A stretch of DNA of 15,000 nt, taken from positions 9,199,979-9,214,978 of the forward strand of contig CAUJGJ010000313.1 of NCBI GenBank assembly GCA_963170055.1. The letters run 5' to 3'. The notes below the pieces were generated by a model, which did no database searches, had not been told where the DNA came from, and worked only from the letters and a program-made list of their open reading frames with translations. Positions 1-8,537 of the stretch are shown here, in pieces. The position numbers were made by a program, and so were the translations under genes. The stretch comes from Halisarca cf. caerulea (lineage: Eukaryota > Porifera > Demospongiae > Chondrillida > Halisarcidae). Positions within the stretch are counted from its first letter, which is position 1. Each line of letters begins with the position of its first letter.

Positions 1-472
1 TGCACTTGTGTGTTGGGTGTTTTTGAAGGTATTGCGGTATTCTGTGCTTGCTGGGCCAGTTTTGTCCAATTCACTGAAATAATGAAAACACTATAAACGA
101 CAAACAGGATGGATACTGCGAAACCCAAGCCAATCCAGTAGCCCATGGCCCCCAGCCTTCCAACAGTTGCTAGGATGATACCCAAGGGCACTCCCGTCAG
201 CCAGAAGGAAAAAATGTTACTCACAGCTCCAACATACTGGGTACCAGTGCCTCTTAGAACTCCTCCTGTAAAATTCTGAAAAAGGTCAGCCAGTGCTGTA
301 GCCGACAAGAGGTACATTGGGAGAGACATCGACTGCAGAATACAGTTGTCAGCTGTGTACAATTTGGGGATGTAAGGGTTTAATGTGATCAAAATGGCCT
401 CAAGAAATAGACCCCACAGTACACAAAAGCCAAGGCCAACTACAATGGAGTTCTTTGCTGCTTTTATATTAC
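1..472 (-). CDS. MATE transporter copy A, exon 2 (partial; damaged splice acceptor)
   Basis: This is the continuation of copy A and runs off the left window edge. Base 1 corresponds to base 6632 in copy B with no indel across the exon. Read in the copy B frame it stays open (GNIKAAKNSIVVGLGF... to about ...NTQV) and covers the later membrane segments. About 30 of 470 bases differ from copy B, causing roughly 14-15 amino-acid changes. The expected acceptor is broken: copy B has TTTTCAG|GA, whereas copy A reads TTTTCG|GT at 478-471 because the A of the acceptor is deleted. Two downstream AGs (462-461 and 459-458) would keep frame but drop four or five residues of the conserved LGAGN region. The copy may be a pseudogene, may use one of these cryptic acceptors, or the base may be a sequencing error. 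Confidence 0.75.
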
Positions 473-584
473 CGAAAAGTATGAGAGAAGGAAAATTAAT
501 ACACAAATAGAAAGAGTAGCAAGCACACATGCATGGGTCTAAACGAAGAACACAGACCTATGTACACATGCATGCATGCACACA

Positions 585-626
<42 letters not shown>

Positions 627-683
627 CACATGTACACAAGCATGCACACACACACACACACATGTACAAATGTACACAAGCAT

Positions 684-729
<46 letters not shown>

Positions 730-752
730 ACAAGCATGCATACACACACACG

Positions 753-796
<44 letters not shown>

Positions 797-901
797 CAGA
801 CACACACACACACACACACACACAGACACACACAAGCACACACACATGGCAAGAGATCTGGTATACATTTGCTTAACCACACCCGAAATATATATATGTA
901 C
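473..901 (-). repeat. Intron of MATE copy A, mostly (CA)n microsatellite with higher-order units
   Basis: The intron lies between the exon 1 donor (GT at 901-900) and the damaged acceptor. About 280 bp of it (roughly 569-847) is (CA)n on the plus strand. The array is interrupted three times by a similar block, CATGTA...ACAAGCATGCA, at about 622-647, 661-686 and 723-741, so it behaves as a compound repeat. Several open frames here are only Cys-Val or Thr-His repeat shadows. The flanking intron bases resemble the ends of the copy B intron, so the microsatellite was probably present before the duplication. Confidence 0.85.
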
Positions 902-1829
902 CTGCTCCTAACTCATTTCCTGTGCGGACACTAACAGCAATAGACAATGCTGCAGGGATGGTGAATAAAATGTTATTGAATGAGTTGAGAATGGTATAGA
1001 TTCCCTGCTGAAGAATACCATCTGGCAACATGCCTGAAACTATAAGACCAATTTCAAAACTCCACTCCTCTATAGCAAACATGACAAGCCCAGGAAAGCC
1101 ATATCGTACAAACTGTCCCCAGTCCAAAAGTGCCTCTTTGCTCCAACCATTCCACGTCTTTCTGTGAAGCTTAGAAATCCAGATGATGGCCAGGAGTACT
1201 GCCAGCTGGACATGGGTAGACAGAGAAACAGCTGCTGCTGCTCCTTTAATGCCCCAGTCAAACAACAGAACAAAGAGTACATGTGACAACACATTGGCCA
1301 CATTGGCAACAACCCCCGTCAAGAGAAAAGGGTAGACAACGTTCTGAGCTCTTAGATACTTTTCTACTTGAAATAGAACAAAAAGAGCGGGTAGACACGT
1401 AGAATAAACGCCAAGATATTGTACAATCAGCTCAACTACACACGGCGACTGGTGAAGAGCTATCAAAAGCGTCTCCAAGTTGAACCATACAGCATATACT
1501 GGCAACATACACAGCAGCAATATCAAAATGGCTCTCTGAAGATAAACGCCTACTTTGTGGAATTCTTTCGCGCCATACGCCTGGGCTGCCAGCGTATCGA
1601 CAGCTGATCCCATTCCTACGGCGACGCTGAATCCAGTTATGTTGATGACACTGAGTGAAAACCCGACAGCGTCTAGCTCCAGGGAAGAATCCTCCTTTAT
1701 ATGACTACAAAAGGCTAAGGACACGAAATACAGGGATTGCATTAAAAGAAGTGACACAGCCGTTGGCCATGTTAATCCGAAGAGGGTAATCGCCTCTAAG
1801 ACAATCTTCTTCCATGCGATCACTGACAT
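902..1829 (-). CDS. MATE/SLC47-family multidrug and toxin extrusion transporter, copy A, exon 1
   Basis: This exon encodes the N-terminal half of a polytopic exporter. Known family members exchange organic cations or drugs for protons at the plasma membrane. The frame opens at the ATG at 1829 (MSVIAWKK...) and runs 309 codons plus one base to a GT donor at 901-900, where exon 1 ends GGAGCAG. It shows repeated hydrophobic membrane segments, the family signature GSAVDTLAAQAYGA near residue 74, the AIEEWSFEIG segment near residue 252 (vertebrate MATEs carry the functional glutamate in the corresponding EW motif), and VRTGNELGAG at the exon end. It differs from copy B by about 27 of 928 bases by eye, with only a handful of amino-acid changes, mostly in the first six residues. 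The exon itself looks intact. The doubt about this gene comes from the damaged acceptor of the next exon. Confidence 0.88.
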
Positions 1830-1943
1830 ATTTGAGCGGCTTTATAATACCACCTACACGTAGATCAGTTTCGCTCGCGTAGGTTGCTATATAATATTAT
1901 GCTGATTAGCGGTACATGTGTTTACAGTATAATTAGCCTAATT
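1830..1943 (-). promoter_or_regulatory. 5' flank of MATE copy A, partly homologous to the copy B promoter
   Basis: About 90-100 bp upstream of the copy A ATG aligns with the copy B upstream region. Shared blocks include GATCAGTTTCG and ATGCTGATTAGCGG. Here a TATA-like AT stretch (TATATAATATTA, about 1889-1900) replaces sequence that is not AT-rich in copy B, and the CACGTG palindromes of copy B are missing (CTACACGTAG is found instead). Promoter activity is inferred from position and homology only. Confidence 0.45.
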
Positions 1944-2060
1944 TTATATACCAAGCCCTTTTCGGCGGCCAAGGGCTGCATGGATATACAAGACTACACT
2001 CGACTGTGAGCAGTGGACTAGGGGTTAGAGTATATAGATATGAATTATATATATAGAGTA
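1944..2060. repeat. Long direct repeat, left copy, flanking a LINE fragment
   Basis: About 115 bp, running from TATATACCAAGCCC through TTCGGCGGCCAAGGGCTGCA and GACTGTGAGCAGTGGACTA to GAATTATATATA. A near-identical copy occurs at about 3198-3317. The LINE fragment fills the space between the copies exactly. This copy contains a perfect 7-bp stem, AGCCCTT (1954-1960) and AAGGGCT (1971-1977), around a GC-rich 10-base loop. It is either an unusually long target-site duplication or an older interspersed repeat hit twice. Confidence 0.8.
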
Positions 2061-2061
2061 T

Positions 2062-3199
2062 AGATACTTGGGGGGTGTAGTGGATGAACATCTGGAGTTG
2101 AAGAGTATGGTGGAAGAGAGAGCTATGGCGGGTAAGAGGGCCTTGGGTGCTTGGTTTCATCAGTGTAGGACAGAGTTAGGGGATGTAGGAATGGGGGTGT
2201 TTAGGAAGCTTATGACATCATTGGTGGACTCGACTATGCTGTATGGATCAGAGATTTGGGGGTGCAATCGGGATCTGGAGAAGATAGAGCAGGTTCAGAT
2301 GAGGGCCCTGAGATTGTTTTTTGGTGTAGGAACTCTACATCCAAAGGTTTCACTTTTAGCCGAGATGGGGGACCTACCGGTCAAGTGGTTGGCGAGGATG
2401 AGGTGTGTGACGTTCTGGAGTAAGGTCCTGACCATGCAGCAGAGAATATGATGGACGGTTGTTAAGACGAATAGCAACAGCAGCAGTGAGGTTGGGTGGG
2501 GGTCCTTGGATTAGGAAGATGGGGATGTGTTGGGGGCAGTTTGGGTGGGGGGATGTTGGTGTGGAGGTGCTTGGGGGGTTGTCGGCTGTACGTGGAGGTG
2601 GGAGAGATGTTGGGAGCTACTGCTTGGAGGAAAGTACGGGAGGAATGGGGCCAGGAGATGGAGACAAAGCCTAAGTTGGAGATGTTGAACAGGATTGTGA
2701 ATTTGGGAGAGTGGTCGGGGTGTGCGAGAGTGTGGAGAAGATTGGATAGGAGGATGATGATGAAACTGAGAGGAGGCACAGCAGGATTTGAAATTGAGAC
2801 GGGAAGATGGAGAGGTGTGGCAAGAGAGGAGAGAGTATGCAAATTATGTGATAGTGGTGAAGTGGAGTTGTGGGGCATTGGCTGATGAGGTGTGAGGCAT
2901 GGGGAGTACAGCGCATACCATTGGAGGATTGGATGGAACGGCACACTGTCAGTACCCAAGATCCTGCTGCATCCCTGCTGTCTGTTGCATGTACAAACTA
3001 CCAGCTATTGGAAATTATTTCATGTATGTGGCGTGCAAGATTTGGTTGACCCTATTTGTTATTATATATGTATGTCACTGTCCATTTCTTGTTTTTGTTT
3101 TTCTTTCTAGTAAGATGAAAGTGCTACATGGGGCCAGTGTGTGCCCTAGTGCCAGTGAGCATGATGCACTCAAATAATTATTGATTGATTGATTGATTA
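2062..3199 (+). mobile_element. 5'-truncated, frameshifted non-LTR retrotransposon (LINE) 3' fragment
   Basis: The fragment encodes the C-terminal end of a LINE reverse-transcriptase protein, broken into at least three frames. The first part (from about 2062 to 2451) reads YLGGVVDEHLELKS..., then ALGAWFHQC, then LVDSTMLYGSEIWG followed by IEQVQMRALRLFFGV, the usual region after RT palm and thumb. A second frame near 2459-2520 gives LLRRIATAAVRLGGG-like sequence. A third (about 2600-2865) gives AWRKVREEW, FEIETGRWRG and EERVCKLCDSGEVE. After one more shift it reads HWLMRCEAW and ends at a TGA at 3047-3049. CKLC...HWLMRC forms the C-x2-C...H-x4-C zinc knuckle typical of LINE C-termini. A ~130-bp 3' UTR and a (TTGA)n tail at about 3178-3198 follow. 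No endonuclease domain or catalytic RT core is present, so the copy is dead. Confidence 0.85.
3178..3198 (+). repeat. (TTGA/TGAT)n 3' tail of the LINE fragment
   Basis: Five tandem TTGA-type units lie directly after the conserved 3' end CATGATGCACTCAAATAAT and immediately before the right direct repeat. Short microsatellite tails in place of poly(A) are known in several LINE clades. Confidence 0.75.
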
Positions 3200-3317
3200 A
3201 TATACCCAGCCTTTTCGGCGGCCAAGGGCTGCATGGATATATACAAGACTACACTCGACTGTGAGCAGTGGACTATATAGGGGTTAGAGTATATAGATAT
3301 GAATTATATATAGAGAG
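3198..3317. repeat. Long direct repeat, right copy, flanking the LINE fragment
   Basis: Second copy of the ~115-bp repeat. It starts AATATACCCAGCC immediately after the (TTGA)n tail and ends in GAATTATATATAGAGA. Relative to the left copy it has lost one C in the stem and gained small AT insertions (GATATATACAAG versus GATATACAAG, and GGACTATATAGGGG versus GGACTAGGGG). The remaining bases are nearly identical. Confidence 0.8.
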
Positions 3318-3650
3318 AGATGATTCAAAGATGAATGCTGTATCTCAGTCGTCAACTATAATTATAGTCTTGGCAATTTAAGATGATGATAGAGTAGCTG
3401 AGTTGCTGAGAAGTTTGCAAAATTGATGACATCAGGAAAGACTTGTGATGCCATATACACCTACTGTCCAAGAATAAATTAGCAGGACAAAAAAGTGTAT
3501 ACCTGCTACTAATGACGTTTCATCGAACACACCCTACGTAGCTCAAATATCCCACTGAAAAATCTCTTCTTGTTCTCATTTTTGAAAATAATATTGTATA
3601 ATATATCCAACTCTAATTATAGGTTGCATGTGCATGTAATTGTGGTGTGT
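3318..3650. other. AT-rich intergenic stretch with no recognised feature
   Basis: I found no protein-like reading frame, repeat copy or RNA gene here. The only structure is a short AT-rich palindrome around ACTATAATTATAGT near 3354. Confidence 0.5.
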
Positions 3651-3654
3651 GTAT

Positions 3655-3745
3655 GACATTGTACATTGTGATAGTGCTGCATTGGACCTTGTGCTGGTCC
3701 TAGTGTCGCCAGACACGATGCACTGAAATGAATAATAATAAAATA
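3655..3745 (+). mobile_element. 3' end of a second, related LINE with (AAT)n tail
   Basis: The stretch GTGCTGCATTGGACC...CCTAGTG...ACACGATGCACTGAAAT matches the plan of the LINE 3' UTR at about 3119-3175 (GTGCTACATGGGGCC...CCTAGTG...GCATGATGCACTCAAAT). It is followed by AATAATAATAA rather than (TTGA)n. Only the last ~80 bp of the element remain recognisable. Confidence 0.6.
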
Positions 3746-3964
3746 TGCACTGATCATCAGACATGCGCTGCACTGCATATTGAAGGCACCTGGCCCATCT
3801 GGATGTGACGCAATGACTTGAAGGCATTTTGCACTGCTTTTGGGAGGCATCAAACTGTTTATGTGCGGCTTTGGTGTCTTTCGCAAACAAGTAATTTGAG
3901 TAAAAAACCCATGGTGTTGCCACCCCTTGTCTCGAATTACTTTCCAATATGTTATAACAGTATA
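3746..3964. other. Unassigned intergenic sequence
   Basis: No gene was recognised. A minus-strand open frame across this region lacks family features and overlaps the LINE tail, so it was not called. Confidence 0.4.
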
Positions 3965-4588
3965 CCTTAAGGCTACAAATGTTAGCGGGTACTAACTTTA
4001 GCGAAATTAGCGAGGAGCCTCAAATTCGCTAACTTAAGTGCCCGCTAACATACCCGCCAATAAATGTACCCGCTAATATTTTGTATTGTACGTGCTGTGC
4101 ACGGCAGAAAATGGCGGCTCCGTACAGAAGTAAAATCTACTCCAAGGTAGCGAAATAAACGACAAACAGTGAACCAAATACATGTGAAGTTTCAAGGAAT
4201 CATTGGATTGTAACATATATTCGTTCTAATCATTTTCGATTTAAATTCACCCAAAAGCGATAACGATTTCTTCAAGCTGTACGCGTACGCCGACAAGATC
4301 AATTTTCCAGCCGTATCTACAAGCTTAAGTTTTCTGATCTCAGTGTTTCGTTTCTGCAGCTTTCTATTGCAACAGTATAGTACTGTATATTATAAACATT
4401 AGAAATGGTGATTTAGAAAAGAATTAGAAAAGGATTGGGTACTCAGTATTCTAATGGTAACATTTCCAAAATCGCTAACAACAGATTTGGTACAAAAATG
4501 CTGTTAAATCGCTAAAATAAATACCCGCTAAATACTGGCCACCGAAAAACGTTAAAATTAGTACCCGCTAACATTTGTAACCTTAAGG
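3965..4588. mobile_element. 624-bp non-autonomous DNA element (MITE-like) with TIRs, flanked by TA
   Basis: The left end CCTTAAGGCTACAAATGTTA continues as GCGGGTACTAACTTTAGCG. The right end, read on the opposite strand, is the same for about 39 bp with three visible mismatches. Each end is flanked by TA (3963-3964 and 4589-4590), consistent with a TA target-site duplication as in Tc1/mariner-type elements. Subterminal DNA holds many copies of a short motif in both orientations, TACCCGCTAA and its relatives (for example near 4031, 4060, 4068, 4524 and 4562). Such motifs often mark transposase-binding sites. No transposase frame is present, so mobilisation would need a partner element. Confidence 0.8.
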
Positions 4589-4590
4589 TA

Positions 4591-5024
4591 TCTCTGCAGC
4601 AATGGTATCAGGTTTGCGACGGGGTTTTATCCTTCGATCATGCAGCTTTGTATTTTTCACCTTCATTGCCGCGGCTATTTTGAAGAAAATCCACTGCATT
4701 AATTTTGGCAGTTTCAGCCAAACTTAGCCAAAATGCAGCGAATCTCATTATAATGAATACCATGCATGCAGGGGACACTGAAAATTCTTCCTTATATATA
4801 TATTATTATTAAGCAAGCTTACACTAAGTATGTATGTAATAAGAATTTGGGTCCGAGTCTGGCCATGTGAGACCACCCCATGCAGTACATACACCATTGG
4901 TATTATGTGGGAAATGATCATGATCATGAACCTTGAATGAGTGAGTAACCTTGCTTCATGCATGGTATGCTATATATAGTCTAGACCCCTAGCTGAAACT
5001 GGGTCAGCTGAGCTCTTAAATATT
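4591..5024. other. Intergenic sequence; one small inverted repeat
   Basis: No coding or RNA gene was recognised. An imperfect inverted repeat spans 4694-4738 (CTGCATTAATTTTGGC paired with GCCAAAATGCAG). AT-rich runs and CATGCATG palindromes follow. Confidence 0.4.
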
Positions 5025-5470
5025 CGTGCCTGCAAGAGTCCATGACATGCATATGCATAATAAATTGTGTGCTTTGCATGCAGTAATCTGCAAATACAAG
5101 AGTCAATGATACATGTATGTGTGTCTATGATGTGACTGTGTGTGCATGCACAGTAGTCGCAAGAACCTAATGGCATGCATGTACGTATGTACATGTATAC
5201 TGCAGGTGACCGTGACATACTGTGTGTGCAATATATAGTCTGCAAGAGCTCATACAACACATGCATACATGATTGTGTGTGCAGTATAGTCTACAAGAAC
5301 ACATGTATGTAATACGTATATATAGTATTGTGTACTTTACATGCAGTAGTCTGCAAGAACCCATATAACACATGTACACGTGATTGTGTGTGCAAGAGTC
5401 TGCAAGAGGCCATGCATGCATATGTATGTATACATGTGACTGTGCATGTGTTAGCAGTAGTCTCCAATCG
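5025..5470. repeat. Degenerate satellite-like tandem repeat, about seven units of 50-80 bp
   Basis: The phrase GCAGTAGTCTGCAAGAACCC or a variant recurs at roughly 5030, 5090, 5155, 5240, 5290, 5350 and 5398, with a decayed last copy near 5455. The phrases are separated by CATGTATG-type and GATTGTGTGTG-type sequence. Units vary in length and divergence is high, so this looks like an old array. Open frames across it are repeat shadows. Confidence 0.65.
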
Positions 5471-5538
5471 AAGTTATGAAGAATATGTAGACACGACTGG
5501 ATCACAGATACTACGTAACCATAGTACATAACGTAGTA

Positions 5539-5699
5539 CAGTGAAATCTCTTTAATTAGAACCGTGATTTTCCGGTAAAAAAGTTCTAATTATCCACAAG
5601 TTCTAATTAACCAACCACATATGTACTCCATACATTAGGAATGGTACATTCATCAATGTTTGAATTAAGCCAGATATTCTAATTATCGAGATTTTACTG
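5539..5699. mobile_element. 161-bp pogo/Tigger-like MITE, flanked by TA
   Basis: The left end CAGTGAAATCTCTTTAATTA and the right end, read in reverse complement as CAGTAAAATCTCGATAATTA, form TIRs. TA lies on both sides (5537-5538 and 5700-5701). CAGT(G/A)AAA ends with TA duplications are characteristic of pogo/Tigger-type elements. There is no coding capacity. Confidence 0.8.
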
Positions 5700-5701
5700 T
5701 A

Positions 5702-6174
5702 TATTATATTGTCTATGGTTGGATAAATGAGGGCCCATACACTGTATACGTATATACATTATACCACATGCACCTATACAAGTAGGCAATGCATGTATTA
5801 TATCATATAATTTTATAAGTATGTGGGGGGGGGGGGGGGCACAACCAAACTACGATAACTTGTAAATTGGAAATATAATACATGCGAACAGCTTCACGGG
5901 TGTATACCCAGCTCTATATACCTATCAATTTTATAACTGCAACAGTTACAATAATTGAACAGAAAAAACCTTGAAAACTGATCCTGCGCATCTGACGGAA
6001 GGCTGGAAAATAGACTTCATGCAAATAGCAGCTCTGCCACAATAGTTAGATACATCTTGATTGCAATGGCATGATATTATTGAACTGTATATATTAATAT
6101 AATTAGAAAAGTGATGATCAAAAGAATAATACAAATACAGGGACCACCTCTGACAGCCAATAGTAACTACTGGC
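5702..6174. other. AT-rich region downstream of MATE copy B, with a G15 run
   Basis: This presumably contains the copy B 3' UTR. No canonical AATAAA was seen on the minus strand here. A G15 homopolymer occupies 5825-5839. Nothing else was recognised. Confidence 0.45.
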
Positions 6175-7103
6175 CTATAGATAACACGAGGTGGAGTTGG
6201 TTAAAAAATTCAAATAACTTGAATTGGTATCATTGCTACTGTGATACATACATGGTCCCTTGTCCACCACAAAGAGCTGTCCACATAATATAGCTAAAAC
6301 ACATAGAGATAACATTATAGCAAAGGTGAACAGCCGGGTACATACAGTTCTTTTACCAACTGTAACAGCTGGGGGTGGAGATGCTTGCAAAGATGAAGCT
6401 GATTTAGAGCTACAGTTTCCTTGGTTAGAAGAGGAATGTCCATCAGAAGCGAGCACTGTTGCTACTTCAGTACGTTTAACTAGCTGGACGTGTTCCGAAT
6501 CACTCGCGTCATCATTGCTCGTGTCATCAGTGTGCACTATAGGAGCTGTGATTACTTCATCTAATTGCTCAGCACGAGAGTCAGAAATTGCAACAAATGA
6601 ATCCTCTCCATCAACAGCTGTGTACTGTACCTGCACTTGTGTGTTGGGTGTTTTTGAAGGCATTGCGCTTTTCTGTGCTTGCTGAGCCAGTTTTGTCCAA
6701 TTCACTGAAATAATGAAAACACCATAAACGACAAACTGGGTAAACACTGCGAAACCCATGCCAATCCAGTAACCCATGGCCCCCAGCCTTCCAACAGTTG
6801 CAAGGATGATACCCAGGGGCACTCCCGTCAGCCAGTAGGAAAAAACATTACTCATAGCTCCAACATATTGGGTACCAGTTCCTCTCAGAACTCCTCCTGT
6901 AAAATTCTGAAAAAGGTCACCCAGCGCTGTAGCCGACAAGAGGTACATTGGGAGAGACACTGACTGCAGAATACAGTTGTCAGCTGTGTACAATTTGGGG
7001 ATGTAAGGGCTTAATGTGATCAAAATGGCCTCAAGAAACAGACCCCACAGTACACAAAAACCAAGGCCAACTACAACAGAGTTCTTTGCTGCTTTTATAT
7101 TTC
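6175..7103 (-). CDS. MATE/SLC47-family transporter, copy B, exon 2 (C-terminal half)
   Basis: The exon starts after the acceptor CTTTTCAG (7106-7104 is CAG) and ends at TAG 6177-6175. Joined to exon 1 it rebuilds the conserved junction NELGAG|NIKAAKNS and gives 1857 coding bases, or 618 aa, against about 570 aa for human MATE1. Residues 310-450 carry the later membrane helices (for example VVVGLGFCVLW, WLTGVPLGIILA and FAVFTQFVVYGVFII). Residues 445-565 form a polar, acidic, Ser-rich cytoplasmic linker with SDSRAEQLDE and TDDTSNDDASDSE. A final hydrophobic segment follows at about 567-589. The last ~29 residues contain likely N-glycosylation sequons (NDT and NST), implying an outside C-terminus as in the 13-helix animal MATEs. 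The substrate cannot be inferred. Confidence 0.92.
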
Positions 7104-7298
7104 CTGAAAAGCACAAGAGAAGGAAATATATGAATAGAAAGAGTAGCAAGCACACATACATGGGTCTAAATACACAAGAACACAGACCTATGTACACATG
7201 CATGCATGTATACATAAGACACACACACACGCACACACACACACACACACACACAAGAACATATACACACACATGTACACATGCACGCACACACACAT

Positions 7299-7358
<60 letters not shown>

Positions 7359-7367
7359 ACAAACACA

Positions 7368-7416
<49 letters not shown>

Positions 7417-7477
7417 GCACACATACACACACACACACACACATACACACAAGTATACATATACACACATCACACAT

Positions 7478-7535
<58 letters not shown>

Positions 7536-7609
7536 CGTTAGAGATCTGGCATACATGTGTAAGTACGTACATTCATCCAAACCCTAATTGTATGTATGTA
7601 CGTACGTAC
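7104..7609 (-). repeat. Intron of MATE copy B, mostly (CA)n microsatellite
   Basis: This is a 506-bp phase-1 intron with GT at 7609-7608 and AG at 7105-7104. About 310 bp (7218-7532) is (CA)n on the plus strand with scattered ATACAC and CATGCAC interruptions. The donor lies in a GTACGTACGTAC run. Long alternating purine-pyrimidine DNA of this kind can adopt Z-form. The minus-strand open frame that runs from this intron into exon 2 is a Cys-Val repeat artefact, because retaining the intron after exon 1 hits a stop near 7584. Confidence 0.9.
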
Positions 7610-8537
7610 CTGCTCCTAACTCATTTCCTGTGCGGACACTAACAGCAATAGACAATGCTGCAGGGATGGTGAATAAGATGTTATTGAATGAGTTGAGAAT
7701 GGTATAGATTCCCTGCTGAAGAATACCATCTGGCAACATGCCTGAAACTATAAGACCAATTTCAAAACTCCACTCCTCTATAGCAAACATGACAAGCCCA
7801 GGAAAGCCATATCGTACAAACTGTCCCCAGTCCAAAAGTGCCTCTTTGCTCCAACCATTCCACGTCTTTCTGTGAAGCTTAAAAATCCAGATGATGGCTA
7901 AGAGTACTGCCAGCTGGACATGGGTAGACAGAGAAACAGCTGCTGCTGCTCCTTTAATGCCCCAGTCAAACAACAGAACAAAGAGTACATGTGACAACAC
8001 ATTGGCCACATTGGCAACAACCCCCGTCAGGAGAAAAGGGTAGACAACGTTCTGAGCTCTGAGATATTTTTCTACTTGAAATAGAACAAAAAGAGCGGGT
8101 AAACACGTAGAATAAACGCCAAGATATTGTACAATCAGCTCAACTACACACGGCGACTGGTGAAGAGCTATCAAAAGCGTCTCCAAGTTGAACCATACAG
8201 CATATACTGGCAGCGTACACAGCAGCAATATCAAAATGGCTCTCTGAAGATAAACGCCTACTTTGTGGAATTCTTTCGCGCCATACGCCTGGGCTGCCAG
8301 CGTGTCGACAGCTGATCCCATCCCTACGGCAACACTGAATCCAGTTATGTTGATAACACTGAGAGAAAACCCGACAGCGTCTAGCTCAAGGGAAGAATCC
8401 TCCTTAATACGACTGCAAAAGGCTAAGGACACGAAATACAGGGATTGCATTAAAAGAAGTGACACAGCCGTTGGCCATGTTAATCCGAAGAGAGTTATCG
8501 CCTCTAAGACAATCTTCTTCCATACATTCACCGGCAT
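7610..8537 (-). CDS. MATE/SLC47-family transporter, copy B, exon 1
   Basis: The frame starts at the ATG at 8537 (MPVNVWKKIVLEAITLFGLT) and runs 309 codons plus one base to the donor GCAG|GTACGT. No longer in-frame start was favoured, because homology with copy A also begins at this ATG. Visible features are hydrophobic helices from residue ~14 onward, the signature GSAVDTLAAQAYGA at 74-87, AIEEWSFEIG at 252-261 with the candidate proton/substrate-coupling glutamate at 254 or 255, and VRTGNELGAG at 301-310. Family members export cationic drugs and metabolites in exchange for protons. The gene is head-to-head with the LDAH-like gene and in tandem with copy A. All splice sites are canonical, so this is probably the active copy. 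Confidence 0.92.

Noticed and set aside
496..934. Several open frames on both strands rich in Cys-Val or Thr-His
   Set aside because: They are translations of (CA)n/(GT)n microsatellite in the copy A intron; no conserved domain is present.
2462..2959. 165-aa minus-strand frame over the LINE
   Set aside because: Antisense shadow of the RT C-terminal region; the plus strand carries the recognisable LINE motifs.
6175..7572. A single 465-aa minus-strand frame with a Cys-Val-rich N-terminus
   Set aside because: Only the part from 7103 down is real exon 2 of MATE copy B. The rest is intronic repeat, and exon 1 cannot read through because the retained intron stops near 7584.
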